Origin: Lacisediminihabitans profunda
GTDB taxonomy: Bacteria; Actinomycetota; Actinomycetes; Actinomycetales; Microbacteriaceae
NCBI RefSeq assembly: GCF_008040105.1
Contig: NZ_VRMG01000016.1
Span: 16,784-80,783, forward strand
Direction of reading: 5' to 3'
DNA length: 64,000 nucleotides
In this document: positions 36,107 through 44,778 of the stretch, piece after piece
How the letters are laid out: every line of letters begins with the position of its first letter
Position numbering within the stretch: position 1 is the first letter of the stretch
Program-made: the position numbers and the translations under genes
Notes under the pieces: model-generated
What the model saw: only the letters and a program-made list of their open reading frames with translations
Databases searched by the model: none
What the model was told of the DNA's origin: nothing

Positions 36107-36403
36107 TCAGCGGTCGCGTTTCGGCATCCCGAACTCGTTGATCGGCTCGTAGTTCTCCGCCAGGGGCTGGTGCGGCACGGGGCAGGTCAACAGCGTGTTC
36201 GGCGTCGAGTGATCGATGATGTGTTCGGACATCGGCCTGCCGCAGACGGGGCACACGGCATCCCCGACCTTCTTCACAATCGCGTCGTACGGGCCAATCG
36301 GTGGCGGCCCCATCACCCCGACCAGTTTGTGGTTCAACCAGTCGATGAAATGGACGAATCTGTGCCCTCCGCGGTGCTCGTCGACGCCCTTTTCCTCATT
36401 CAT
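36107..36403 (-). CDS. Small putative zinc-binding protein, 98 aa
   Basis: A hypothetical protein starting MNEEKGVDEHRGGHRFVHF. A central VGVMGPPPIGPYDAI stretch precedes a probable metal site, VCPVCGRPMSEHIIDH with a later LTCPVPHQP, giving two Cys plus a further Cys and His residues. No DNA-binding or enzymatic domain is evident. ATG 36403 is the first good start. It ends 37 bp from the convergent gene at 35699-36070. Confidence 0.7.
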   Translation of the reverse strand: MNEEKGVDEHRGGHRFVHFIDWLNHKLVGVMGPPPIGPYDAIVKKVGDAVCPVCGRPMSEHIIDHSTPNTLLTCPVPHQPLAENYEPINEFGMPKRDR

Positions 36404-36419
36404 GGCCACACTGTACGCT

Positions 36420-37247
36420 TCATTTCGCGGCAGGTGCAGGGCCATCGACCTCCATGTTCGAGGTGTCCATCTCCACGGCAGCGTGAGCCATTCTGGCGAA
36501 TGCCGGAGCGACGGGTCTGGCGAGAATGGAGAGCGCGCGGAGCGCCAAGAGGGGAACATGATCGGTGCGGGACGACGAGCCGGCCGCCGCAGTCAGGCGT
36601 TCCGCAAGTTGGTTCAAGGTGATGGAGTCGGTGCCGACGACATCGACTGAGCGGCCTCGCCACCCTTCGTCGAAGACGGCCCGATCGAGGGCACTCGCCA
36701 CCTCTGTGACGGCCACGAAGTTGATCGGATTGTCTCCGCGACCGAAGACGCGGGCCGCCCCTCCGGTGGGGAGCTTCGCCCCGATGAGCTTCGTCCAGGT
36801 CTCGAGGAACGCGGTCGGACGGATGATCGTCCAGTGCAGTCCGCTCGCTTGCAGGGCCTGTTCTGCAGCGAACTTCATCCGGTGCAGGCTCATCGGATGC
36901 GATGCGGACGCGCCGTAGGCCGAAACGAGAATCATGTGATCCACGTTGGCGTCGACGGCGGCCCGCACGAGGGAGATATTCGCATCTCGATCGATGGCGG
37001 CCGGACTGATTCCTCGCCCGGACGCGAACCCGTGGATGGCGCTGATGACGGTGTCGCATCCGTTGACGGCTGCGGTGACGGCCGCGGGGTCGCGCACGTC
37101 TCCCTCGACCGCCTCGACGCCTGTCGCTCGCAGCGCGGCGGCGTGCCCCGAGTCTCTGGTGAGAACGCGCAGGGGCACCCCGCGCGCTGCCAACCTGGCC
37201 ATGAGGGGTCTTCCGAGAGTCCCGGTACCGCCGACGACGAGAATCAT
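36420..37247 (-). CDS. NmrA-like NAD(P)-binding protein (atypical SDR)
   Basis: A 275-aa Rossmann protein beginning MILVVGGTGTLGRPLMARLA, the GxxGxxG of atypical SDRs, followed by RVLTRDSG that could bind the NADP phosphate and a GDVRDPAAV segment. There is no YxxxK active site, so a redox-sensing or NADPH:quinone-type role is as likely as catalysis. Its ATG overlaps the stop of the SnoaL-like gene (ATGA), and the pair is divergent from a TetR regulator. Confidence 0.85.
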   Translation of the reverse strand: MILVVGGTGTLGRPLMARLAARGVPLRVLTRDSGHAAALRATGVEAVEGDVRDPAAVTAAVNGCDTVISAIHGFASGRGISPAAIDRDANISLVRAAVDANVDHMILVSAYGASASHPMSLHRMKFAAEQALQASGLHWTIIRPTAFLETWTKLIGAKLPTGGAARVFGRGDNPINFVAVTEVASALDRAVFDEGWRGRSVDVVGTDSITLNQLAERLTAAAGSSSRTDHVPLLALRALSILARPVAPAFARMAHAAVEMDTSNMEVDGPAPAAK

Positions 37248-37672
37248 GGTCGTGGGCCGGCAGCCGCAACTCGAGCCGCAGCGGCGTCGGCGTCGGGGCC
37301 GTCGAGTTCCACGGGCTCGAGATAAAACCGCGCCGAAGTGGCTCGACCCTCGGCCACTGTGAAGATGATGACTCCGCGCATCAGCTGTGGCGCACCGTCA
37401 CGGCGGGTTCCCGACAGCTCCCACTCGGTCCAGGCCACCGCTCCGTCGACGGCGGTGCTCAGCACCAGCGCCCGGAGGTCAGGTATGCCGGCGAACAGCT
37501 GAGCCCAGTTTCGCCGGACCTGTTCGGCGCCGGTGAAGCTCTGTGACGGGTGAGCTGGTGTCTCGTTGAGGTAGTCATCGGCAAAGCAATCGACGAGGGC
37601 GTCCAGGTCGTGGGCATTGGTCGCGGCGGCGAGCCTCGTCACCAGGGACTCGGGATCGGATGAGTCATCCAT
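37244..37672 (-). CDS. SnoaL-like / NTF2-fold protein
   Basis: A 142-aa protein of the nuclear transport factor 2-like fold, often polyketide cyclases or stress proteins. Recognisable are VTRLAAATNAHDLDALVDCF (N-terminal helices), DDYLNETP, FTGAEQVRRNWAQLFAGIPDL, and the strands DGAVAWTEWELSGT and RGVIIFTVAEG. I choose ATG 37672 because AAGGAAG lies 5-6 bp upstream; ATG 37702 is an alternative. It is the first gene of the pair with the NmrA-like gene. Its function is not predictable. Confidence 0.82.
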   Translation of the reverse strand: MDDSSDPESLVTRLAAATNAHDLDALVDCFADDYLNETPAHPSQSFTGAEQVRRNWAQLFAGIPDLRALVLSTAVDGAVAWTEWELSGTRRDGAPQLMRGVIIFTVAEGRATSARFYLEPVELDGPDADAAAARVAAAGPRP

Positions 37673-37722
37673 CGAATGCTTCCTTTCGATCATGTTGGCC
37701 ATATTGAATACGGTAGCATAGA

Positions 37723-38370
37723 ATGAAATACGTGGACACGGAAAAAAGCACACGAATTTATGACTCGCGAAACCGGCAGGTGCACGCGCGCAAAAACCGA
37801 GACGCGATTCTTGACGCGGCTCGGGAACGCTTTCTTGCTGACGGCTATGTCTCAACGACGATTGCGTCGATCGCCGCGGCCGCGGGACTGGCGGTGGATA
37901 CCGTGTACAAGGCCTTCGGCGGCAAACCGGGGTTGGTGCGGGCGATCTACGATCGGAGTCTGGCCGGCGAGGGGTCGGTCGCCGCGGCAGAGCGGTCGGA
38001 CGACCTGCGGGATTCCGCACACGACGGCCGTGCCCTCGTGCGGGCCTGGGGGGTTCTCACCTCGGAGGTGGCGCCGCTGGTCGCACCGATTCATCTTCTG
38101 GTTCGCGACGCCGCCATTGTCGACCCGGAGATGGCGACTCTCCTCCGGCAGAACGACGCGCTGCGCCGTCAACGCATGCACGATAACGCGCGGGCACTCG
38201 CCGACCGGGACTTTCTTCGAAAGGGGATCTCCCTTGAGCACGCCACGGACGTGCTGTGGGCGTTCAGCTCGCCCGAGCTCTACGAACTGCTCGTCGTTCG
38301 CTGCGGGTGGGATCCGGTGCGCTTCGGCCAATTCATCGGTGATTCGATTTCTTCGGCACTCGTGGACTGA
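37723..38370 (+). CDS. TetR-family regulator
   Basis: A 215-aa repressor. The HTH region is RDAILDAARERFLADGYVST then TIASIAAAAGLAVDTVYKAF (about 27-70); the C-terminal ligand domain is unspecific. It is divergent from the SnoaL/NmrA pair with a 50-bp AT-richer gap, so it probably represses that pair. I see no clean palindrome there. GTG and ATG alternatives nearby do not change the domain content. Confidence 0.85.
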   Translation: MKYVDTEKSTRIYDSRNRQVHARKNRDAILDAARERFLADGYVSTTIASIAAAAGLAVDTVYKAFGGKPGLVRAIYDRSLAGEGSVAAAERSDDLRDSAHDGRALVRAWGVLTSEVAPLVAPIHLLVRDAAIVDPEMATLLRQNDALRRQRMHDNARALADRDFLRKGISLEHATDVLWAFSSPELYELLVVRCGWDPVRFGQFIGDSISSALVD

Positions 38371-38430
38371 ACTGCGCGACGCAACCGGAAGAGCGCGTCC
38401 TTGCCCGGACTCCAGGTTTTGTGTTCCCCT

Positions 38431-39090
38431 CTACTCCTCGATCTTGATGCCGAAGTGCCGGGCGAAGACGGTGGCCAGATCCGCGACCTGGTAGGGGTTC
38501 ACGGTGGCCCCGCGCAGTCCCTCGATGCCGGTGAGCCCGCGCAGCTCCGCACCGCGCAGATCCACGTGTTCGAGCTTGGCGCGGGTGACATCGAGGCTCG
38601 TGACCGTGGTGTTGACGAAGGACATCCGATGCGCCGCCGCACCCCCGAGGTCGAGCTCGTCGATGGTGCAGTCGGTGAAGAGAACGTCGCGCAGCTCCGC
38701 GCCGCGCAGGTTGACGAAGCCGAGCTTGCAGTTGCTGATGTGCACAGACTGCCAGCTCGCGTCGTAAAACTCCGCGGAGCCGATTCGGGAACCCTGCAGC
38801 ACGACATCCCTGAAGCGCGACCGCGGGGCGGCGAGAATCGGGGCGTCGAGACGCTCGATCCTGGTCTCGACGAAACTCGCGGATCTCAGATCGCAGCCGT
38901 TCGCCGAAAGGTCGAGGAACTCGCAATCGCTGAACGAGGCGGCGGCGAGGTCACGCCCACTCAGGTCGGCGGAAAGAAACCGCAGTCCGTCATAGCTCTC
39001 GCGGGCCTCGAGGATGTCGGGGTCGCCGTCGGTGAGGTCGACGAGGACGAGACGCTCGATCTTGGGAGACAGGGTCGTGAGCTTGGCCAT
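38431..39090 (-). CDS. Pentapeptide-repeat protein
   Basis: A 219-aa right-handed quadrilateral beta-helix. Roughly 20 degenerate A(D/N)LxX repeats run from about 35 to 195, for example LRFLSADLSGRDLAAASFSD, LGFVNLRGAELRDVLFTD and LEHVDLRGAELRGL. Gyrase-protecting proteins (Qnr, MfpA) share this fold, but nothing shows that role here. A C-terminal helix (ADLATVFARHFGIKIEE) follows. It stands alone between TetR and the VOC gene. Confidence 0.85.
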   Translation of the reverse strand: MAKLTTLSPKIERLVLVDLTDGDPDILEARESYDGLRFLSADLSGRDLAAASFSDCEFLDLSANGCDLRSASFVETRIERLDAPILAAPRSRFRDVVLQGSRIGSAEFYDASWQSVHISNCKLGFVNLRGAELRDVLFTDCTIDELDLGGAAAHRMSFVNTTVTSLDVTRAKLEHVDLRGAELRGLTGIEGLRGATVNPYQVADLATVFARHFGIKIEE

Positions 39091-39204
39091 GATTCAAGCA
39101 TGCCCTGTGGAGACGCGTCGCCCGTGCGGGTTGCCGGCCTGCCGCGGCAGGCGTAGCAACGAGTCATGACATGTGACCAGATTGGTGAAGGCGTCGCGAG
39201 GACC

Positions 39205-39615
39205 TCAGACGGTGTCGGCCTGCGAGATGCGAACGGTGTTTCCGGATGGGTCGCGGAACGCGCAGTCCCGCGGCCCCCACGGCTGGTCGATCGGCTCCTG
39301 GAGCACCTCGGCGCCGGTGGCAAGCACCCGCTCGTAGGTCACGTCGAGGTCGTCCGTGCGAAAGACCATGATCGGCAGGGACCCCTTGGTGAGGAGCTCC
39401 TGCAGGGCGTCGCCGTCGGCCTGCGAGCGACCGGCATGCGGTTCGGAGAGGACGATCTCGACACCGGGCTGGCTGGCGCTGCCGAGCGTGATCCAGTGGA
39501 ATCCGCCGGATGCCACGTCGTTGCGCACCTCGAGGCCGAGCGCGTCGCGGTAGAACGAGATGGACTCGATCGGATCGTTGACGGTGACGTTGAAGTACTT
39601 AAGTTCGATGCTCAT
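39205..39615 (-). CDS. VOC (glyoxalase/bleomycin-resistance) family protein
   Basis: A 136-aa protein with paired beta-alpha-beta-beta-beta modules: YFNVTVNDPIESISFYRDAL at the start and LDVTYERVLATGAEVLQEP then AFRDPSGNTVRI at the end. The usual metal-ligand pattern (His/Glu) is incomplete, as in many VOC proteins of this type. It lies 9 bp downstream of an AraC-type regulator on the same strand, so both are likely one transcript. Confidence 0.87.
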   Translation of the reverse strand: MSIELKYFNVTVNDPIESISFYRDALGLEVRNDVASGGFHWITLGSASQPGVEIVLSEPHAGRSQADGDALQELLTKGSLPIMVFRTDDLDVTYERVLATGAEVLQEPIDQPWGPRDCAFRDPSGNTVRISQADTV

Positions 39616-39624
39616 GCGGCCACC

Positions 39625-40065
39625 CTAGGATGACGCCGCGACGGCCGCTTCTCGAATCCTGCTCTGTCTCGCCGGCGTGGGCCGAGTGTGCGCCTTGGCC
39701 ACGCAGGCCGGCATGGCTTTCACTGCGCTGTGCTCCCGCGCGCGGTACGCGCTCGGCGATTCGCCCACGATGGCGGTGAACCGGGAGCTGAACGAACCGA
39801 GTGACGTGCAGCCCACCGCCATGCACGCCTCGGTCACGGTCATCCCATCCCGAAGCAGCGCCATGGCTCGTTCGATGCGCCGAGTGCTGAGGTAGTTGTA
39901 CGGTGTCTCGCCGTACGCCGCCCGAAACTGCCTCGAGAAGTGCGCCGGCGACATGAGGGCGCGGCGAGCCATCGTCGGGACGTCGAGCGGGCGCGCATAT
40001 TCCCGGTCGATGAGGTCTCGCGCTCGGCGCAGGTGCGCGAGGTTGGCCAGGCTCTCCGGGGTCAT
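39625..40065 (-). CDS. Short AraC-family regulator
   Basis: A 146-aa protein consisting of the two-HTH AraC DNA-binding domain (about 8-105: RPLDVPTMARRALMSPAHFSRQF split over helices, then GMTVTEACMAVGCTSLGSFSSRF) and a 35-residue basic tail. No effector-binding domain is present. ATG 40065 is the natural start of the first helix. It is co-oriented with a VOC gene 9 bp downstream, a frequent pairing. Confidence 0.87.
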   Translation of the reverse strand: MTPESLANLAHLRRARDLIDREYARPLDVPTMARRALMSPAHFSRQFRAAYGETPYNYLSTRRIERAMALLRDGMTVTEACMAVGCTSLGSFSSRFTAIVGESPSAYRAREHSAVKAMPACVAKAHTRPTPARQSRIREAAVAASS

Positions 40066-40086
40066 GAGTCGAAAATAGCACTCGGC

Positions 40087-40374
40087 GTGCCTGACGTCGT
40101 GAGCCTCCTCTTGGTCGCCCTCACCGTGATCACCGCCGTGACCTGGCTGCCCATCAACGACGCGGCGATCACGCGTGCAGACGATGCGGGTTGGGATCAA
40201 AGCATGCTGCTACCGCACTGGATGCTGCTGTGGCTGAGCGTTGTCGGGGCCGTGATCGTGAGCGCCGCCCTGTTGGCGATCAACCTGGTCATCTGCGTCG
40301 CCGCCTTCCGTGCGCCCCGGGCCGTTTCGGACAACGCGGTGGCGGCGGTAGTGGACGGGCCGAGTGCCGATTAG
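40087..40374 (+). CDS. Small hypothetical membrane protein
   Basis: A 95-aa product with two hydrophobic helices (about 4-20 and 45-75). GTG 40087 or GTG 40102 could start it, and no ribosome-binding site is obvious. It begins 21 bp from the AraC gene start on the opposite strand. No family recognised; it may be a spurious ORF, though the two-helix pattern favours a gene. Confidence 0.5.
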   Translation: MPDVVSLLLVALTVITAVTWLPINDAAITRADDAGWDQSMLLPHWMLLWLSVVGAVIVSAALLAINLVICVAAFRAPRAVSDNAVAAVVDGPSAD

Positions 40375-40514
40375 TCGCGCCGGTCGAGGTCGATGCCCTC
40401 TCGCGCCCGGTGCGCCGGGGAAGTGGGACGAAAGACCCACTCCCGACGACGGCCCTCCGTAATCATGGCAATGCCGGGCACGATGCCCCGCATCGTCTCG
40501 AAAGGTGCTCCTCC

Positions 40515-41297
40515 ATGTCCCGTACCTACGTCGTCACCGGATCCGCCAGCGGCATCGGAAAGGCCACTCGAGAGCTTTTGCTCGAACGCGGGGAACGGGT
40601 GATCGGGGTGGACATCCGAGACGCCGACGTCACCGTGGACCTCTCCACGGCCGAGGGGCGCAGCACGCTCGTCGAGAAGGTCACCGAGTTGAGCGGTGGA
40701 GTCGTGGATGCGGTGCTCGCGATCGCCGGCCTCGCCACTCCGACGGCGAAGACCGCCGCCGTCAACTACTTCGGAACCGTTGCGACGCTCGAGGGCCTGC
40801 GCCCGCTTCTCGCCAAGTCGCCCGCGCCCCGTGCGGTGGCCGTGTCGTCGATGGCGTCGCTGTTCCCGCCGGATGACGCCCTGCTGGCGGCCCTTCTTGC
40901 CGGAAACGAGACGGAGGCGTTGGCCCGGGCCGTGGTGCTCGAGGCGGGCGGCCCCGAACAGGGCGGCCTGATCTACGGGACCACCAAGCGCGCCCTCGCG
41001 CTGTGGATTCGCCGGCATGCCGCGACCGCCGAGTGGGCCGGAGCCTCCATCCCGCTCAACGGCGTCGCGCCTGGGGTGGTCGAGACGCCGATGACGGCGG
41101 ATTTGATCGCGACGGCGCAGCAGCGCGAGCAGCTGACCCAGATGGTGCCGATGCCGCTGAACGGCATCTTCGAGCCGCGCGCGGTCGCCTACCTGCTCGC
41201 CTGGCTGTCCAGCGAGGAGAATGCCCACCTGTGCGGGCAGATCGTGTTCATCGATGGCGGATCGGACGTGGTGATCCGCGGAGACTCCACCTGGTGA
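40515..41297 (+). CDS. Short-chain dehydrogenase/reductase
   Basis: A 260-aa classical SDR. The cofactor loop is VVTGSASGIGKATRELL (6-22), and GVDIRDADVTVDLS suggests an NAD preference (acidic residue after beta-2). Catalytic Ser lies in VAVSSMASLF and Tyr-Lys in YGTTKRALALW, with a long insertion between them (ALLAGNETEALARAV). ATG 40515 has a weak GGTGCTCC site. The substrate is unknown; family members include 3-alpha-hydroxysteroid dehydrogenase-like enzymes. Confidence 0.86.
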   Translation: MSRTYVVTGSASGIGKATRELLLERGERVIGVDIRDADVTVDLSTAEGRSTLVEKVTELSGGVVDAVLAIAGLATPTAKTAAVNYFGTVATLEGLRPLLAKSPAPRAVAVSSMASLFPPDDALLAALLAGNETEALARAVVLEAGGPEQGGLIYGTTKRALALWIRRHAATAEWAGASIPLNGVAPGVVETPMTADLIATAQQREQLTQMVPMPLNGIFEPRAVAYLLAWLSSEENAHLCGQIVFIDGGSDVVIRGDSTW

Positions 41298-41300
41298 CTC

Positions 41301-42158
41301 CTACTGACCGCAGACCCGCCCGATCCAGTCGTAGAACTCCGACTTGACCTCGGGAGACACGGCCACTCGAAAGTAGGCGTCAGCGAACGATCCTGCCTGG
41401 GCATGGAACGGGATGAGCGTGCCGATCTTGTCTTCGGAGATGAAGTGGGTTCCGCACCGGGAGGGAACGTAGTCCAGCGTCAGGGTGGTGGGCGGGCTCG
41501 ACGCCGTGAAGATGAGGTCGAGCATCCTCAGTTCGCCCTCGACCGGGATCAGCAGGGTCGTACCCGTCGTCGAGAGGAGTCGCACCGATCCCGAGGCGCC
41601 GGTCGGGGCGATCACGAGGTCGAGAAGGGCGATCTCTTTGCCGTTCCGCTGCTCGAACCGGAGATGCGGGGCGGGCACGATCGTGGCTACCCGTTCGAAC
41701 GCCTGCTGTCCGCAGTCCTGGGCGTGCAGGGTCTGGAGGGAGTCGAACGGAACTGTCGGCGTGAGGGTCTGACGGAACTCGGTGCCGTGTGCGTCCCTGC
41801 CGGTGACCGACACCGAGGGCTTGGCGTTCGGCGCATCGCACACGGCAGCGGGAACCTGGGCCGAGAAGTCAGTGGTGGTGCCGGCGACGAGGGTATAGGG
41901 CAGATGTCCGGCCCTGCCCGTGCCCGCGAAGTAGGGCGAGACGAAGGTCGCCGCGGTGATGACCACATCGCCCGAGCCATGGTTCGTGATCTCCACCTCG
42001 AGTAGTCGGGGCGCATAATCCGTCCGGTTCTGAAACAGGGCCACCGAGAGCTTCGGCGGGGGCGCGGTCGAGCACCCGCTGAGGAGGGCCATCGCCGTCG
42101 CGACGGCGAGCATTCCGGCCAGAAGGCGGATCGACTCGCGTGACGGGCGCCTCATCAT
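41301..42158 (-). CDS. Putative lipoprotein, 285 aa
   Basis: The N-terminus MMRRPSRESIRLLAG is followed by a hydrophobic stretch and a lipobox LLSGCS, so a type II signal peptide and a membrane anchor are predicted. The remaining ~255 residues are beta-rich, with a DUF4352-like immunoglobulin look (LEVEITNHGSGDVVITAATF). Cys residues late in the chain may form a disulfide. ATG 42158 has GGGGAG upstream. No function recognised. It is convergent with the SDR gene (3 bp apart). Confidence 0.75.
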   Translation of the reverse strand: MMRRPSRESIRLLAGMLAVATAMALLSGCSTAPPPKLSVALFQNRTDYAPRLLEVEITNHGSGDVVITAATFVSPYFAGTGRAGHLPYTLVAGTTTDFSAQVPAAVCDAPNAKPSVSVTGRDAHGTEFRQTLTPTVPFDSLQTLHAQDCGQQAFERVATIVPAPHLRFEQRNGKEIALLDLVIAPTGASGSVRLLSTTGTTLLIPVEGELRMLDLIFTASSPPTTLTLDYVPSRCGTHFISEDKIGTLIPFHAQAGSFADAYFRVAVSPEVKSEFYDWIGRVCGQ

Positions 42159-42324
42159 CGGTCTCCCCTCGGGGTCGCGTCGTCGGCGGGTGCCGCAGGC
42201 CAACCAGTACACTCCAGCATTATGGTAGGTCTCCGGGTTTCCCCACGCGCGGCCTCGGGACGAGCCCGGGGGATGTCGGAGGCCTGAGGGATAGTAGGGA
42301 GACTCCGATTGAAGGGATGCGCTC

Positions 42325-42717
42325 ATGACGACTCAACCAGTGCCGGTTGACCCTCCGGAACTGCCGCGCAGCCCCGCCTTTGCACAGGGCATGATCGTTC
42401 CGGCCGGGGCGGTGCTCTACGTCGGCGGGCAGAACGGAACGGACAGTACCGGCGCACTGCTCGACGGGCTCGAAGCGCAGACCGCACAGGCTATGCGCAA
42501 CGTGCTCTCCGTGTTGGCCGAGGCCGGAACGGGACCCGAGAACGTCGCCAAGCTCACCATCTACCTCGCGGTCGGGGTCGACCCTGGCGCTGCTTACGCG
42601 GCGACTCGATCGGTGTGGGGCGATCACCGCACCGCCGTGACCGTGCTTGCCGTCACGCCGGCCCGGCAAGGCGCTCTCGTCGAGATCGAGGCGGTAGCCA
42701 CGATTCCCGATCGTTGA
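42325..42717 (+). CDS. RidA (YjgF/YER057c/UK114) family protein
   Basis: A 130-aa enamine/imine deaminase-like protein that in RidA detoxifies reactive 2-aminoacrylate. Features are the glycine-rich start of the barrel YVGGQNGTDSTG, QTAQAMRNVLSVLAEAG, and VAKLTIYL. The usual C-terminal RxxxxVxxLP is represented by HRTAVTVLAV, and a Glu appears in VEIEAVA. It belongs to an actinobacterial RidA subgroup rather than archetypal RidA. Confidence 0.85.
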   Translation: MTTQPVPVDPPELPRSPAFAQGMIVPAGAVLYVGGQNGTDSTGALLDGLEAQTAQAMRNVLSVLAEAGTGPENVAKLTIYLAVGVDPGAAYAATRSVWGDHRTAVTVLAVTPARQGALVEIEAVATIPDR

Positions 42718-42736
42718 TGCCCGGTGCCGGGCACTG

Positions 42737-43186
42737 TCACGGGCGCCCGGTGAGGCCCCACGACGTCATCGCCTCGAGGAGGTGGGCCGGCGTGAGCATG
42801 AATTTGGGCTCGAGTTCTTCCCAGCCTGGCTCCTTCACCCGCCGCGAGAAGGCGGCGTGGTCGGCGTCGATCTGATTGGACTCGTCAAGGCCGCCCCCGC
42901 CCTCGCCCATCAGACTGAGGTGGTAGATCCAGGTGGATCCGTCCGCCTCGGTGTGGCGGAACGTCGCCTCGAAGACGGCCCGCTCGGCGGGGAGCGCCAG
43001 CAGGCTTTCGTCATACCGGTCGTTGAGCATCCGCATCCACTCCTCGAACTCGTCCACTTGCCCCTCGCGTATTCGCGCGCGGCTGAGCTCGAGTCGGAGT
43101 CCGTCGGGGACGGTCGGTGGCATCGCGTAGCCGGGAAAGTCCGGTGCGGTGGGACGAAACGGTAAAAACGGCTTCTCATCGGTCAT
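42737..43186 (-). CDS. DUF6176-like hypothetical protein
   Basis: A 149-aa protein. After ~27 proline-rich residues the core reads RLELSRARIREGQVDEFEEW, LNDRYDESLLALPAERAVFE, then STWIYHLSLMGEGGGG, with conserved-looking acidic and Trp residues like the family I know as DUF6176. The function is unknown; the shape recalls antibiotic monooxygenase-type ferredoxin folds. ATG 43186 is 8 bp after GGAGG. It is convergent with the RidA gene. Confidence 0.72.
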   Translation of the reverse strand: MTDEKPFLPFRPTAPDFPGYAMPPTVPDGLRLELSRARIREGQVDEFEEWMRMLNDRYDESLLALPAERAVFEATFRHTEADGSTWIYHLSLMGEGGGGLDESNQIDADHAAFSRRVKEPGWEELEPKFMLTPAHLLEAMTSWGLTGRP

Positions 43187-43265
43187 TCGACCATCCTCCA
43201 CGCAACCGCGGCGGATTCTCGGCAAGCAGATCTGGCGCCGGGGGTGCCGGGGCTAGTTTGAACGC

Positions 43266-43974
43266 ATGTACTTCGCACGAGTTGTCCCAGAGGACTTCCC
43301 TCCGCCGCCGACGGTGGACGAGATAGCCGAGAGCTTCATAGTTCCGGTGATGTCGTTGAGTCCCCAGCCCTCACTGGTCGAGCTGGACGCGGGATCGACA
43401 GGATCGTCGGTCGACGGTTCCCCTGTGATGCTCGACAGTGTCTCCATCTCGTACACGCTCTATCGCAATCCTGACGACCGCGAGGATCCGGCGAATCTCG
43501 CGAGCCTCAGACTCGGAGCGAGAGGCCCTCGACTCCGTTCCCCTGGGGCCGCTGCCTGGTTGGATGCAGGCTCGGCGGGACCTCCTACGGTTTCCCACCC
43601 TGTGGGAGGCCGTGATGACCACTCGAGTTCAGAATTTACCCTGGCAGACTCCGCAATCGACGCTCGTCGATCATGCCAACCACGTCTTGACCAACACATT
43701 TCGCGAGGAGCGCGTGCGCGGCGGCTTTCCCGGTGAACTCGATTCCCCGGTGACCGAGAGACACATCGACTACGTCGCCGTGTCGGTTGATGGGATCGAC
43801 GTACCCGGTATGCGCATCGACACCGACCCGCACGTGTTCGCCGTGGGGGCCGCGCTGGGCGACCGGATACTCACCGCGGTGGTCGCCCGCGATCATCTAC
43901 AGTTTGTGACCCTCGCGTTCGTCACACGGTCCGGCCGCGGAAGTAGGCGCCCGCGCTACCGAGCTAGCCGGTAG
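43266..43974 (+). pseudogene. Hypothetical gene split by a frameshift near 43505
   Basis: The reading frame from ATG 43266 gives a plausible protein up to YTLYRNPDDREDPANLASL and then turns to Arg/Gly/Pro-rich sequence. The +1 frame continues with SDSEREALDSVPLGPLPGW and then VAVSVDGIDVPGMRID, GAALGDRILTAVVARD and LQFVTLAFVTRSG to a stop at 43974. The joined product would be about 235 aa. One extra base (or two missing) near 43500-43508 explains it. Family unknown. Real decay and a sequencing error cannot be separated here. Confidence 0.68.
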
Positions 43975-44061
43975 CTGTGCTCGACGACATCGCGGCCGAG
44001 ACCATCGGCAAATGAGGTTTCGGAGCCGATCTCCGTGAATCCTGCCCCGTGAGATCCCTTC

Positions 44062-44730
44062 TCACGCCCGCGCGATGCCGGCGATCTGGGTGTTGAACGG
44101 GAGGAACGGGGTGTGCACCCGGTAGCGGTCTGTGGTGACGTTCTCGAACCCGGCTGCTCGAATGAAATGTTCCAGGTCGCGTTCGCACGAACAGCCCTCG
44201 AAGGTCCAGGCCCAGGGACGACGAAGGATCCGCTGGGCGGCGCGGGTGGGAGTTCCGCTCCTGGCGACGACGTGTTCGACGAAGCGGAAGGCGCCACCGG
44301 GGCGCAGGATGCGCCGGATCTCCGCGAGCACCGCCGCCGGATCCTTCACCGAGCAGAGCACGAGCGACGAGATCACGGTGTCGACACTGTGGTCGGCGAG
44401 TCCCGTCTGCTCGGCTAGGCGCTCGCGCAGATCGAGTCGCACGCCCGCCCGGCGGGCCGACGCGCGCAACTCTGCGTGCATGTATCGGTTCGGCTCGATA
44501 GCGATGAGGGTGCCGCCGGTCGGAAGATAACGAAGGTTGGCGCCGACGCCGGACCCGATCTCGACGACCGCGCGCGGCAGCCCGGCGAATACTCGTCGTT
44601 TGTGCCAGCGGAGGGTCCACTCGAGGTACGGGGCCATCGTCCGGAAGAACGCCGCGTTGAACCGGCCCCGGCCGGCGTGCAGCTCGAACCCGGTCGGAGG
44701 CGAGGTGGTGATGGTTGAATCGTGGTCCAT
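44062..44730 (-). CDS. Class I SAM-dependent methyltransferase
   Basis: A 222-aa protein of the Methyltransf_11 type. Motif I is VVEIGSGVGANLRYLP (about 55-70), the acidic motif after beta-2 is LIAIEPNRYMHAEL, motif II is SVDTVISSLVLCSV, and motif III is ILRPGGAFRFVEHV. The RRPWAWTFEGCSCERDLEHFI region resembles small methyltransferases related to TehB/UbiE and METTL7-like proteins. Substrate unknown. Its start is 49 bp from the hydrolase-LuxR gene on the same strand. Confidence 0.86.
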   Translation of the reverse strand: MDHDSTITTSPPTGFELHAGRGRFNAAFFRTMAPYLEWTLRWHKRRVFAGLPRAVVEIGSGVGANLRYLPTGGTLIAIEPNRYMHAELRASARRAGVRLDLRERLAEQTGLADHSVDTVISSLVLCSVKDPAAVLAEIRRILRPGGAFRFVEHVVARSGTPTRAAQRILRRPWAWTFEGCSCERDLEHFIRAAGFENVTTDRYRVHTPFLPFNTQIAGIARA

Positions 44731-44778
44731 CTGACCAGCGTGCCGGACGCAGCCAACGCGGTCAGGCGTGGAACTACC

